Positions 36,220 through 47,790 of a stretch of 64,000 bases of DNA are shown piece after piece. The notes under the pieces are model-generated. The model saw nothing but the letters and a program-made list of their open reading frames with translations. It had not been told where the DNA came from and ran no database searches. This DNA is from Trileptium ribeirensis (lineage: Eukaryota > Nematoda > Enoplea > Enoplida > Thoracostomopsidae), in assembly GCA_030248225.1 (NCBI GenBank), contig JASANE010018413.1:1-64000 (forward strand), in the 5' to 3' direction. Made by a program: the position numbers and the translations under genes. Every line of letters begins with the position of its first letter. The stretch's first letter is position 1.

Positions 36220-37433
36220 GTGTTTAGGGTATGTGAAACTCATTGCCGGTGCCGGTTTTGCTCTGCGACCTATGGTTCCATGGGTATGGAGCTATGACGC
36301 CCCATGGTTCGGGGTCAGAGGTCAAAATGATGGTTTTTTAGAACCCTTCACGGGAGCAAGGTTATTTTTATCTTAACATTCAAATTTCTTTCTCTCGTTA
36401 GTTTTATTTCATAGTAAAATGATAAATGCCTATGCCTCTTTTTTGTTTTTCGATTAAAGCTCCGGTTTTGGAGTTATGGGGTTTGAGTTATGGCACCCTC
36501 ATGGTTCCTCGTCCCAAAATTAGAAAATTGCTTGTGACGTCCTGGGCGGCTGAAAAGTTTCACTTGGGGGTGTTCAGGCATGGGAAAATCATTGCCGGTG
36601 CCGTTTTTGCTCTGCGACCCATTCCATGGGTACGGGGGTATGACGCCCCATGGTTCGAGGTCCAAATGAGGGTTTTTAGTACCCTTCACGGAAGCAAGGT
36701 TATTTTTCTCTTAACATTCGAATTTTTTTCTCTGGTTGGTTTTATTTCATAGTAAAATGATAAATGCCGATGCCTCTTTTTTTGTTTTTTGATTAAGGCT
36801 TCGGTTTTGGAGTTAGTTATGGGGTTTGAGGTATAGTTCTTCGTCCCAAAATTAGAAAATTTGTTTTGACATCCTGGGCGGCTGAAAAGTTTCACTTTGG
36901 GGTTTTCGGGCATGGGAAACTTATTGCCGTTGCCAGTTTTGGTCTTCGACCCATGGTCCTATAGGTACAAGGGAATGGCGCCCCTTTGGTTCGGAGTCAG
37001 ATGTCAAAATGAGGGTTTTTACACCATTTTAGTACCCTTCACGGAAGCAAGATTATTTTTATCGTAACTTTCGAACTTTTTTCTCTGGTTGGTTTTATTT
37101 CATAGTAAAATGATAAATGCCGATGCCTCTCTCTGTTTTTCGATTGCGGCTCCGGTTCTGGATTTATGGGGTTTGATGTACGGGGGGTATGGCGCCAAAA
37201 TGGTTCCTCGACTCAAAATTCGTTCAGAAGTCTTGGGCGGCTGATGAGTTTTCCCTGGGGGTTTTCGGGCATGGGAAACTCAATACCGGTGTTAGTTTTG
37301 TTCTAACTTGTTCAATATCGTGTGATATCCACATATAGTATATCGTCGTGTGCTATCGAGAGCTGATTAGCTGTGCATGCAAAAGGCGTAGATGTACCTA
37401 TGCTTCACTACGTTCTGTAATTTCGATAGAGTT
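36220..37433 (+). repeat. Satellite block 2 (~345 bp units with shared 3' tail)
   Basis: Same family and orientation as 26540-27545. TTTCATAGTAAAATGATAAA recurs at about 36411, 36749 and 37101, so units are 338-352 bp. The block closes with the same ~150 bp tail ending CGATAGAGTT at 37433. Confidence 0.85.
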
Positions 37434-39778
37434 ACTCGTTTTGTATAAAATTTGTTACGGAATGCTTTTTGGTCAATTGAAATTCGGCGTAAAACTGTTC
37501 CCGAACACAGCGCTCGCGATGAAAATCTAACTATCTTGTGTTCGCGAAAATTCAAGTAAAATTACCCAAACTTTTGAGATCTAAAATTTGTAGATATGAA
37601 TTATACCAGTTTTTTTCGCGAACGCAGAGCCTAAGTGTAGGATCTATTTGACTGTGACGTCACTTTTCCAGTAAATTTCTTCGCAAACACTGAATAATCC
37701 AAATTTAAGTGATTACGCATTAGAAAAACGAATTTCTGCAAATTGAAATTGCCAAATTCTGTTTGAACACAGGGTCTAACTTCTTGCAGCTGCAGCATTC
37801 ACAGATAAATGTGTGCACTCACTGTACATTGTAACATGTATTGTCATGTTTATGCCTACACAATCTATGGCAATAATCATGCTTATTGCTACAAAATTTA
37901 TAGCGTCACCGTCTTTATTGCACTGAATTTGTTTCAATGTTCACGATTAGCGCTACAATTAAAATGACGTAACGATACTAACTGTTCTACAAACCCTATA
38001 AATAATTGTAGCTACAATCAACTTCGTACCTACCAAAATCGTGCAAATGGCACAACTATTGCATTAAATGTGTAACAATACGAACTATTGCTACATGTTT
38101 TGAAAATGTTTTGCAGCAATAAGCATGCTCATACGTGCTACAATGTGCAGTCAGTGCACAGATTTTTCTGTGAATGCTGCATACGTGAATTTGATTTTGT
38201 CGATTAGTGAAAAACCGAATGAAAGTAAGCCTTTTTCTGTATTTGCGATTCGATATCGAAAATAGGATGGTTGGTGGGGTCACTTAACTTTACCCACGCA
38301 TAATACGAGCCTTCGAGGGCGGAGGGGGTACGGGTTCTCGGATGAGGGGGCCCCGATGATAATGGCTTGGACATGCGCCAACATGATAGTCATTTTTAGA
38401 ACATTTTCTCAATACCAGGGCACTTTATTTTTTAAAATGCCGATTGAACATACAGCAACCACAACGCCGAAAAAACGGAATTATAAAATAAAATTATTCA
38501 AGTTGAAGCCGTCTTGTTCACGCTATATTGACATATAATATTGCTTAAAATGTATGCATGAATTGTGAAGTTTAAAGGTCATTCTAGCAGTGGATGTATG
38601 CAGGTTGCATGATTAAATAAATTGAAAAACTTCGAAGTTGTTAGTAATATAAATATGACTATTTTTAGCGGGCGACAGCGTACTACTTGTTCTCAATTTC
38701 TTGCTATACAATACTCATGTATTGGTGAAGAGAGAAATTACATTCTGTAATTATACAAAATTTATACAGTTTCTGCGCGTCTTCGAAGCTTCAGGATGGG
38801 AGGGATAGGTTTGGCTTTGGGGGGGTCCGACTATTAGGGAAAACATATTGCCTTCTATCCATACCTACGGTCTATATGTTTTCGAAATAACTGAATCATG
38901 AAAGCTGATGTATTTGTGGTTATATATGTTTTCGAGGATGCTGAAAAGGATAAAAAGATTTGATTGTATCTGTGGCCGATGTAGACTGGAATGGTACGGT
39001 ATGTCCTGATATCCCTCAGCCATATTTACTACGTGATGTTAAAACAAATGTTATAATTTGTCGCGTTTATGCTTATAAAGGATTACGATAATGCTGAAAA
39101 TGATTTCATGATTCATTTTAACGTATCTGTGACCTATATAACCTTTTAGGCATAACACAACATGCCCTGGGAACACCTTTGCATCTATGCATGATTTTGT
39201 GGATTTCAATAAATCTGCCAATGTAAAGGTTCTTGACGCTGGCAAAAATGCTGAGTTGATTCGTTCGAACATATCCGTGACTGTAAACGACGCATGCTCT
39301 CACTGATACTGCAATGGCTCGACCCACCTTCCAGTTAATATCTGCAGTGGTATTAAAATTTAAGTTAATTTGAAAATATACCACTCAAAACATAATTTGT
39401 TCCATACAGTTACTCAAACAAAAATGGCTTGAAATGATTACCCACTACATTGAACCACAGATTTCAGTAACAACAGTGCAAAGATTCTACTGCTCATTAC
39501 ACCAGCGTTCAGCAATTTAGGTTTACGTAATAATCAGTTGTTCCTACACGAGCGCCCAGCCACTACGTTTTCTGTTACCGATGCAGTGTGCAAATATTGC
39601 TCGATATATCATCGTGCGGCAGCTTTTGTCGTTACACGCAGCATTCGAATTCAAACAATGTTACAAGTGTAACAGGCCGGTTCCGGCCCGTTACGAAGTT
39701 TTCATGACTCTAGCATCTGAAAAAATCGTACCGAAACAAGTTGGCGCCCCTAAAGGGTCACAATTCGCACTTTATCAG
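37434..39778. other. Anonymous AT-rich intergenic DNA
   Basis: No supported gene. Short oligo-G runs occur at about 38320 and 38820. Small open frames on both strands lack recognisable motifs. Confidence 0.4.
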
Positions 39779-40212
39779 GGGTTCGTATATAGCAAAAAAT
39801 GTGGTATCTTTATCATTGGCTAGTATATGTAAATGTCGTATCCTTATCTGTGGTTCGCACATAAAAGGTCGTATTTTATCAGTAATCTGGGTATACAATT
39901 GCCGTATCGCTATCCGTGATCCGTATATAAAAATGTCGTTTCTTTATCAATGATTCGCGTACAAAATTGTCGTATCGTTATCCGTGATCCGTATATAAAA
40001 ATGCCGTTTCTTTATCGATGATTTGTATGTAAAAATGTCGTTTCTTTATCGATGATTCGTATGTAAAAATGTCGTTTCTTTATCCATAATTCGTATATAA
40101 CAATGTCGTATCGTTAGCTATGATTCGTATATAAAAGTGTCGTATCGTCATCCGTGATTCGTATATATAAAAATGTTGCATCTCTACCAAGGATTCGTAT
40201 ATAAAAATGATT
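39779..40212 (+). repeat. 36 bp tandem array (~12 units)
   Basis: Units read approximately GATTCGTATATAAAAATGTC followed by GT(A/T)TC(T)TTATC. They are well conserved in the middle of the array and degenerate at its left end. The array directly precedes the GC-rich island. Units touch without unique spacers, so it is not a CRISPR. Confidence 0.9.
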
Positions 40213-41748
40213 TGCTTTGGTGCCGTGTATTATTCAGTGAATGATCTTTGCTTTATTAACCATGTTCTTACCGGGACGAGTGTTATGGTTTGAACTAATT
40301 AGAGAGAAGTAAGCCGTCCCAACCCACGCGTAAGACTGAACCGGGAACCCCACCGACAGAAACGAGGAATCACGCCGAACCGCAATGAGCCGTCATTATA
40401 AGTTAAAACCTTGACGGTTATGACCGTCCGGGAATAGGAGGCCCCTGGCTGCACGTTCAAGTTAACAAATTTATTAAGACTAGAATCAAAAATATTAAGC
40501 TTACTCGGTTTCAGTTGCATACTGGGCAATGGTCATGATAAATCACCATTCGCAACTAACTAAGTTTACACGTACGGTAGCTGTTGAGCTTACGAAGAAT
40601 GACGGACACCGGGTTAATTTGATGGCCCGCACCCGTCTAGGGCAGTATCATCCGGGAATAACCGGAGCAGGCTGGTAGAATATTTTGGGGGCTATTGTTG
40701 GACACTAAACTCGCCCCGGACAACGCCTGAACTTCGCTTGTAACGTACAAAGAAAACCGCTACTACGCTAAATTGGGTTGTCGAAGCAGGATTAGGACTA
40801 TTACTTTCCATATAGTTATAACATATCGTATCTCTATATATGTGTGTGTTTGGATATGTCCCTTAGCCGACTGCGTACGATCCCAAGACCCCCGCACTTC
40901 CCCGCACAACTACGAACGCCCCTGTGCGTATTTCAGGTAAAATCGCGCGATACCCTGTTGTAACATGTGACTGGTGCAAGTCCCCACTTTTTTCATCCTC
41001 GTTGTCCTAGCCCACTTCTGAACTGGTGCATGCGACCCCTCGTCTTGTTCATCGTGACTGTACAAATCCAACGACATGCGCCGGACGCCCGTCCACATCC
41101 CCGCTGACCCGCTGTAGTCAATCAAAAATGCCTAAATCTCTGTTGCCAACCACTAGTGGGCACAGAAGCTTCGAGATTTTTCTCTCAACTCCAAAATGGG
41201 CGACCGCCCCTCAATGGATGCGTCTCGATGAGACAGTTCTAAAAATACTCGGCGGGTTACTGTCCGCCGCCCCGTTAACCCGGGACAGCCGGCGAAAGCG
41301 CCCCTACCGTAGCGCTACTCTCTCTAATAGTTGCGATTTTAACACCGTTTTTACCCCGGCAGCGATATCACCCCTCTTATGAATCGCCGTTGGACGTCGA
41401 GTCCAACGATGCCCGGTGGGCATCGCTCCGCCCAACCATTAACGCAGGAGAGCCCGCTAAAGCTCCCCATACTGATGTACATCGGAACCCATAAGTGGGT
41501 CCCCACCCGCTATTACGTCCTCCCCCCTCGTGTTTGGTACCGATCGACTCCACTCTTCGTCCTGGGACCGAATGTAACCCCGAGCCCTCGAAAATCCCCA
41601 GGATTCCCCTTGTCCCGCTTCCCTTCCCACGCCCTCCTCGTGTCCTCGTTGTCCTCTTGTCTTCTTGTCCTCGCTCTTTCTCTAACCGACTTCTTTGGTC
41701 GGTTGTTTTGTTGTTGTTGTTGTTGGCGTGTTGTGCGTTTGTATTTAT

Positions 41749-41774
41749 CCTGAGCGACCTTTCTGTCGCTCAGG
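41749..41774. repeat. Perfect 10 bp hairpin
   Basis: CCTGAGCGAC and GTCGCTCAGG flank a 6-base loop. It lies just after a (GTT)n run and before the GT-rich microsatellite. Confidence 0.9.
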
Positions 41775-41784
41775 ACGCCGTTAT

Positions 41785-41900
41785 GTCTACTGTGTGTAGT
41801 GTGTGTATTTGTATATGTGTATGTGTGTAGACATATATGTTGTTATATATTATACTTATATGTAAGTATTATATATGTATATATGTATATATTTACGTAC
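41785..41900. repeat. GT/TA microsatellite tract
   Basis: An imperfect TGTGTG / TATATATG run of about 115 bp lies inside the GC-rich island. Confidence 0.85.
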
Positions 41901-44293
41901 ATAAGGACACAGAAAAAACGGACGAACGACGACATCACGTACTACGACTCACTAAATTTAGGAGTTTTACGGTCGGACAATATACGGACGATTAGGACGA
42001 ACGTGGGTGACTTTAGGGCCCTCCCGCGGACCCTACGGGCCTTGGAGTAGGGCCCCTGACCGATTGGGAACTCATTGGAGTTTGCCCCGTCTCTGGCTCC
42101 GAGACGGGCGTTTTCCCGTCATCGGTTCCACCGGCGCGACTTTGAAACATAGACACTCGCATGAAAACCATAAATTAGCTTGAGCTTTTTCGATGTTTTA
42201 AGGTGACCTCATGAGCGTGGCTCACCTTCCAAATTGAATTTAGCTTAATTAGGAGGGCGGCAACTCGAGAACCACAAATGGCGAGTAAATAGCCGCCGAG
42301 TCGAGATGGGATGGGAAGAGCAAACAACAAAAAAGATGAGCAGATTGTCACGCTAATTGGGACTGAAGAAGGAAATGAGTGACCCGAAAGTATTTGCATT
42401 AGTTTGAATTACGCTGGGACCGGAAGCCGTTTAAACGTTGCGAGTTTAGGATCCGATTTCGCTGGACATCCGGCGATAATTACGGGAAATTGGGACTTCA
42501 GAGTTTACTTTTCTTGAGAAAATTGGGACGAAGATCACAGATGGTCAACTTCCGAGTACTCGGAGGGTTCAAATTTGATGTCGGCAAATCTAATTGAAGC
42601 CGACTCTCTCTAAGGACATCGACGGCTTACGGTAACTGTCAAATTCAAATTTCCGGAAGTGTCCCCAATTGGACACTGAACAAAGAACCCAAACAGTGGG
42701 CGTCAAGAAATCGCCTACGATTGGACGGCGACAAAATTCTTTTTCCTTAACAACAGGCGAGAATTTCGAGGTTACGACCAACGCGTCGAATCTTGGAATC
42801 AGTTCGACTTCGGCAGCGCGGAGTTCAGTCGACTCTACTGACCGGCTCCGACGTATTTTCTTCATTGTTTTATCATCAGTTTAATGCTTCCCGGCGTTTT
42901 CCTTTTTTCGTTTACGATTGGACTCGACGATCGAAGGACCCGCAAATACCACTTTGGCCTTGCGGAAGGGGACTGTCATTTGCTGTCCCGGATCAACTAT
43001 TGTAAGCCAGAAGAGCCGAGCGCATGGGGTTTAGTTTCCCAGCATGTAACAGTGACAGACCATTCGCCAAGCGAGAATTTGCATGATAATAGCACGAACC
43101 TTCTCCTTGTAGGGCGATTTTACAGTGATCATCGAGCACCCCTCCTTCCCACTGACTGGCTACGCTGTCTAAATTACTTGACTAACCTTCTTGCGTCGAG
43201 TCCTGTTTTGGGAGTTCTGGGAATGCACGGGATTGCTGTAGGGCATAGGTCAAATAGCCGAAGTTCGTCTGATGCCCCGTGGTCTTAGGTAGGGCACACC
43301 GAAATGGACGCTTCTCGTCCAGGTTTTACATGATTTGCTGCTTTTCAGTTAGGGTTTGCGAATATTCCTGAGTCGACCACGGTAAAATTTTCTTGAACGT
43401 GCACGCCACTGCAATAGGGGCTTGTTCAATGTTTTGTTAGGATGGTTTCCAAATTTGCAGCTTAGTGGATTGTACCATGCTCATGCCGTGTTTGAGCTTT
43501 AACAGAAATGTAGCTTAGGAACGGAGGACTAGCCTCCGTATGGCTTTAGGAAGCCCCAAACCACTACATGTTTAGGATACCTCTCTCTAGCGAACGTAGT
43601 AGACATATTAATTAGACCCGACATCCACTAGGACGGCTGACCGAAGCGTCCTTAAACGACTACCCCGTTCCAAAAGAACATAATAAACGGTCGGCGGGTC
43701 GATGCCGCCAGTCATCCGAAAATTCCACCAGACTCATTTGGTGAAGTGCAAATGATTTGGGAATGAAACACCATGTCCCCATTGCAAAGCTATTCTGTTA
43801 AAACAATCAAAACTACCGGTGTTCATTGTAGTATAATGACATGGTCTCTTCTCGAGACCAACGGCCAAAGGAAAATAAATCGTTAAGTAACCCAATCGAC
43901 CGGCTCTATAGCCGCAGCCAGTTTGTATCCCCGCGGGAGAAACATCTGGCACTCCCGCCTCGAAAATTTAAAATTACTTCTTCTTCATCCCGAGGGAGAA
44001 AACTATTTGCCTCGCTCTGGCCATTTAGGTCCCAGACCGAGCAAGAGCAAAACCCCGATTTTTCTTCGGAGCGAGCTGTTCTCTGAGTTTAGCTTGTTTT
44101 TGCTTTTATCCCGAGTTGCCCGTTAGGCTATGTATCATGTCTGCTCAGATTTTCGCAGTTTTAGCGCTTGCTAGTTTACTTTCCCGTATCATGATTCGAT
44201 CCTGCACGGAGAATTTAAGCCCGCTGCAGAATCATATGTATTAACCAATCAGCCATAGGAACACAACATCATCGACTACTGAGTCGGTGATAC

Positions 44294-44339
44294 CTCAACT
44301 GCACTACAGTGCAGTTGAGACACTGCAACATTGCAGTGT
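44294..44339. repeat. Two adjoining perfect palindromes
   Basis: CTCAACTGCACT-AC-AGTGCAGTTGAG (12 bp stem) is followed without a gap by ACACTGCAA-CA-TTGCAGTGT (9 bp stem). Both share the core ACTGCA / TGCAGT. Neither stem has a mismatch. Confidence 0.95.
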
Positions 44340-47300
44340 ACAGGAAAAGATAGGAGATAGAGAGAGGCAACGAAACAGCAACAAAAGAGAAAACAAAAGA
44401 CGCGAAGGCGTCCGGGCCCGATCGCCACTGGCCCGAGTATTCAAAGCGGCCCCAAAGGTAGGAAATAAGGCCGGTTCACCCCAGCTAGGTGGGTTCAGCC
44501 CGTAAAACTTGCTCCCCATTAAAATTCCAACGAAGGAATCAAATCGAAATCTATCAGCTGAGCTCGCCCCTGGGGGCGACCTCGAAAGTAGCCGAGAAGG
44601 ACGTGTCATGCCATTCGGCGTCACGACCGCGTTTCGCCCGGCCTAAACCCGATTAACTGTTCTGCCCTCTCCTCCTTCGTCTTTGGCTTCCCGTTCGGTC
44701 ATTCGTACTGATAGGTAGGTAAGGTTGCCAGCCGCGATAGAATGAATCTAGGAATAAGTAGTACTGCACATGTATCGCTAGAATAGATTACCTAGCACCC
44801 CTAGCGACTCTGTATCACCGGCGTTGCTCCGAGTAGTGATCAGACTGTGTTGCAGAACTCGCATAGTCCAGTTCGGCCACCGCTTTCCCCTGTACGCCGT
44901 ATACGCGTCGCTGTGTAATATTGCTGGTTATTCAAGGTGACCCGCTTAGGAGCTGTCTTCGAAGCACTCTAGGGCCCCTGCTCCATGCGCTCCATAGCTG
45001 AAGAATCGCTAGCATTGAGGCGAAGCAGGGATAACCGCCCCTAGTCTGCGATCTGGCGGATGTCTGCACGCTCCGACCCGGTTTGTGTATTTTTCTCGAC
45101 GCCTTACACCACTCGCCGAATAAGCCGAAGCGATCTTCGCGAGTTATTACTAAACTTTCCCGATTCGACTCACTTAGGCCGTCCCGTTAGACGTCCGAAA
45201 ACTCTCGCCGCGACAATAAACTTTGATGCTGTGAATAAACTGTATCATGAGCAGCGAGTACAGTCTTACTTCTTACCGAGACGATAAGGATTTTTCAGGT
45301 TTGTCCGCTCGGACGAGCAGGCACTGCTCGCCATGGCTTGTGTGCGAGAATACCACAAGCACTGGCGTGCATGGCCTTCTGACACATTCATTTTCGTTTG
45401 TTACTGGAACCAAGGAATAAAATCATCGGAACACAAGCAAAATTTAACTCGTTCCTGGCAACAGCTCGAAAAGTTCACTATGAATTTACGCTGTCGACAT
45501 CGATATAGAATTTGTTGAAAGGAGCAGGCCACGCCATTGATAATCTGACGTTAAACTTCCAGGGCTTGTCGGAACCCTGTGGGGGCCACATAGGCTACAG
45601 TGCTCTAGCACGGAGCATTTCAAGAGCCTAATTAGGCAAATCAGCTTGAGCTTCAAATTTCTAGGGACATTTTCATCTTTTATTCTAACCTTTAACTCAA
45701 CAAATTAGAACTAAACAACTTCCAAATGAGTCTAAGATAGGGAATAGCGGCTAGAGGCTCCATGAGCTGTGACCAGGTGTCGGCGCTAGCCTCCCTGGGG
45801 CACCTCAGAAATCATACAGAGACTAGACACGTGGGCAATCAATCGGGCGGGGTTCGAACACACCCCGTGAAGCGCGCCTGCGGCCTGCTAAGCTCCGTAG
45901 TTTCTCGGGTCTGACCAAGAATAGAGTCAAAATTTTAGCATTCACAGTCCGCCCTTGAGGTTACGATAGCCGGGGTCGTATGGGCATGGTGTTATGAAGT
46001 GGCGCCATGCAGCTGCGTCACAGTTGTTACACAAGTAGTGTGTACTAGGACCAGTTCTGGCCTTAATGGATCCAATTCTGCACCACCATTTTCTGGCTGT
46101 GATACCCATACAACCCCGGCTTCCACGATTCCCTGGTGAACCACTAGCTGACCTAAAGGAATCGCTTAGCTTAGCAGGCTGCCGGTCGGTTTGCCAGAGT
46201 GTTCGGCCTGACCCCTATTTCGGCACAGGTATCTAGTGGCACGAAGGTCTCCCTGAGGGAGGGCCAACCCTTAAGCCTGCTCACAAGTAATAAGGCTGAC
46301 CAGACGTTCCCTCTTCGACCTAAAATTACCCTAAACCTAATTTCACTGGTCCTAATAGCACATGTGGAAATCCCTGACTAACGTGTTTCCATAAGCACGC
46401 TCAGGGCATCAGAATGTGAAATGTAACGCTACGGGACATGGGGAGCTGCCCCCCAAGGCCCTTGTGTCTCGCCTAGGGAGTTAGTTAAACGGTGAACTAA
46501 ATGCCTATATCCATAATCACACAGACTGCAACCGAGAGCTGAGTACCTGGATAAATGTCTTGAGGACGGAACGGCTGCTAACGCCAATTTACTACTCTAT
46601 CCGCTTTTCTGTAAGGTATTTCTTCCCTTAATTGTACTACGCATCGCCGGTCGATACAATGCACAGTTCAACCGTTTACTGATTTCACGTGGAACACAAA
46701 ATTCATGCATGATATATTATTCGCCGCGGAAAACAAGTAAACAAGGTACAACGCAGGGTACTAGCAAAACTGTCTATCATAATGTGAAAACCTTTCAGTT
46801 TTATCATAATATGAAACGTTTCGGTTACTTTGAACACTTTATTGAAATGAGGAAATGAACTCCGGCACTCCAGAAAATGTTCTCCTGTTCTCCCGCATGC
46901 CTCAACCAAAAACAAAGAGTACTTGTGTAGAGTCGAGATACTTAATGTATGCTGTCTGAAGGGTCATTGCTCTTCGTCGTCGTGCTTTGTGCCGGTTTAC
47001 TCTGCGGAGACTGGAGTCACCAGCGAACACCCTAGCACAAAAGCAGTGCCGAACTAAATCGCTAGTTGGTGCCCAAAAGCGGTGCACGCCGAGACAGATG
47101 GGCGCTAGCGGCGTAAAAGATCAGGAAGCCAGCTCCACATGTCCTGGCACAGAATGACGTTGCCTGCCTTTCTCATAAGCTAATGCCAAAGATTGCGACT
47201 CCGACGAGGACCGTAACCGTGGAGACACGGGCTGAGAGTCTACGTCTTGAAATCTAGCTGTTATTTTTATTTGAGCTTTGGAGCGGGGAGCTTCTTTGAA

Positions 47301-47790
47301 AACCTCAAGCAGGCGATGGCTTGGTTGCAAGAGTGCGATCTAAGACAACTTTTTGTACAGCATGATCACTCAATGTTTGCGGCCGACTTCACCTCTTACC
47401 TGTTTTGCACACTTCACTGGCACTTCATAGCAGCTATATCCTTATCAAGGTCTGCAGTTATTTGCATCACTCAATCACTACGCTCTTTAACTAAAGGTTT
47501 TCGCATGGAAAGGAAGCCTGGTACTGCGGGGGTTAAACGTTTACTGGGTTCCGGAAACCGTAAAATTGCAAGCTCTCGTGCAAATGACTACGTCCTGCCA
47601 TTTCCTCCAATTTCTCCTATTTGTGTTCGATTTTTGCTGATTTTATTAAAATTTTCCGCGCACGGGTAGGGGGTTTGTGGGTGTGTGCGCACCCTCAAGG
47701 GGACCTGTCTACCTCCAAGCGGAAGGCGGGGTTGAGCGTAGCGTCGCCCCGAGGGGAGGAGTGCCTAAGGCTCATGGGGATAATCAACCT

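Larger units (their letters stand above)
40230..47790. other. GC-rich, hairpin-dense island of unknown nature
   Basis: Over about 7.5 kb the G+C content rises by eye from around one third to around one half. Many exact short inverted repeats with tiny loops appear (41388-41408, 41407-41425, 41749-41774, 42086-42108, 43842-43860, 44294-44319, 44320-44339, 44564-44579, 45314-45330). A GT/TA microsatellite interrupts it at about 41785-41900. The longest open frames are under 145 codons, differ between strands and show no family features. The style suggests structured RNA or spacer DNA, but I found no continuous match to small- or large-subunit rRNA, 5.8S or tRNA. Other options are foreign DNA, a decayed unknown element or a different compositional domain. 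Confidence 0.6.

Noticed and set aside
39779..40212. CRISPR-like array
   Set aside because: Units are contiguous and degenerate without unique spacers, in a eukaryotic setting.
41601..41615. GGATTCCCCTTGTCC, identical to the complement of a conserved large-subunit rRNA stretch
   Set aside because: The flanks do not continue into rRNA, and a pyrimidine-rich 15-mer can match by chance. No rRNA gene is called.
42884..43288. 134-codon plus-strand frame in the GC island
   Set aside because: No recognisable family; overlapping frames of similar length exist, as in non-coding GC-rich DNA.
44304..44624. 106-codon minus-strand frame in the GC island
   Set aside because: Low-complexity Arg/Ser/Leu composition typical of translated structured RNA or spacer; it also crosses the palindromes.
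45026..45035. CAGGGATAAC, as in the peptidyl-transferase region of large-subunit rRNA
   Set aside because: It is in the opposite orientation to the 41601 match, and neighbouring conserved rRNA sequence is absent.
45845..45867. GGGGTTCGAAC...CCCCG, like a tRNA T-arm
   Set aside because: The loop is too long and no D-arm, anticodon arm or acceptor stem can be folded around it on either strand.
47247..47669. 140-codon plus-strand frame in the GC island
   Set aside because: No domain, no neighbouring coding signal, and its length is expected by chance at this composition.
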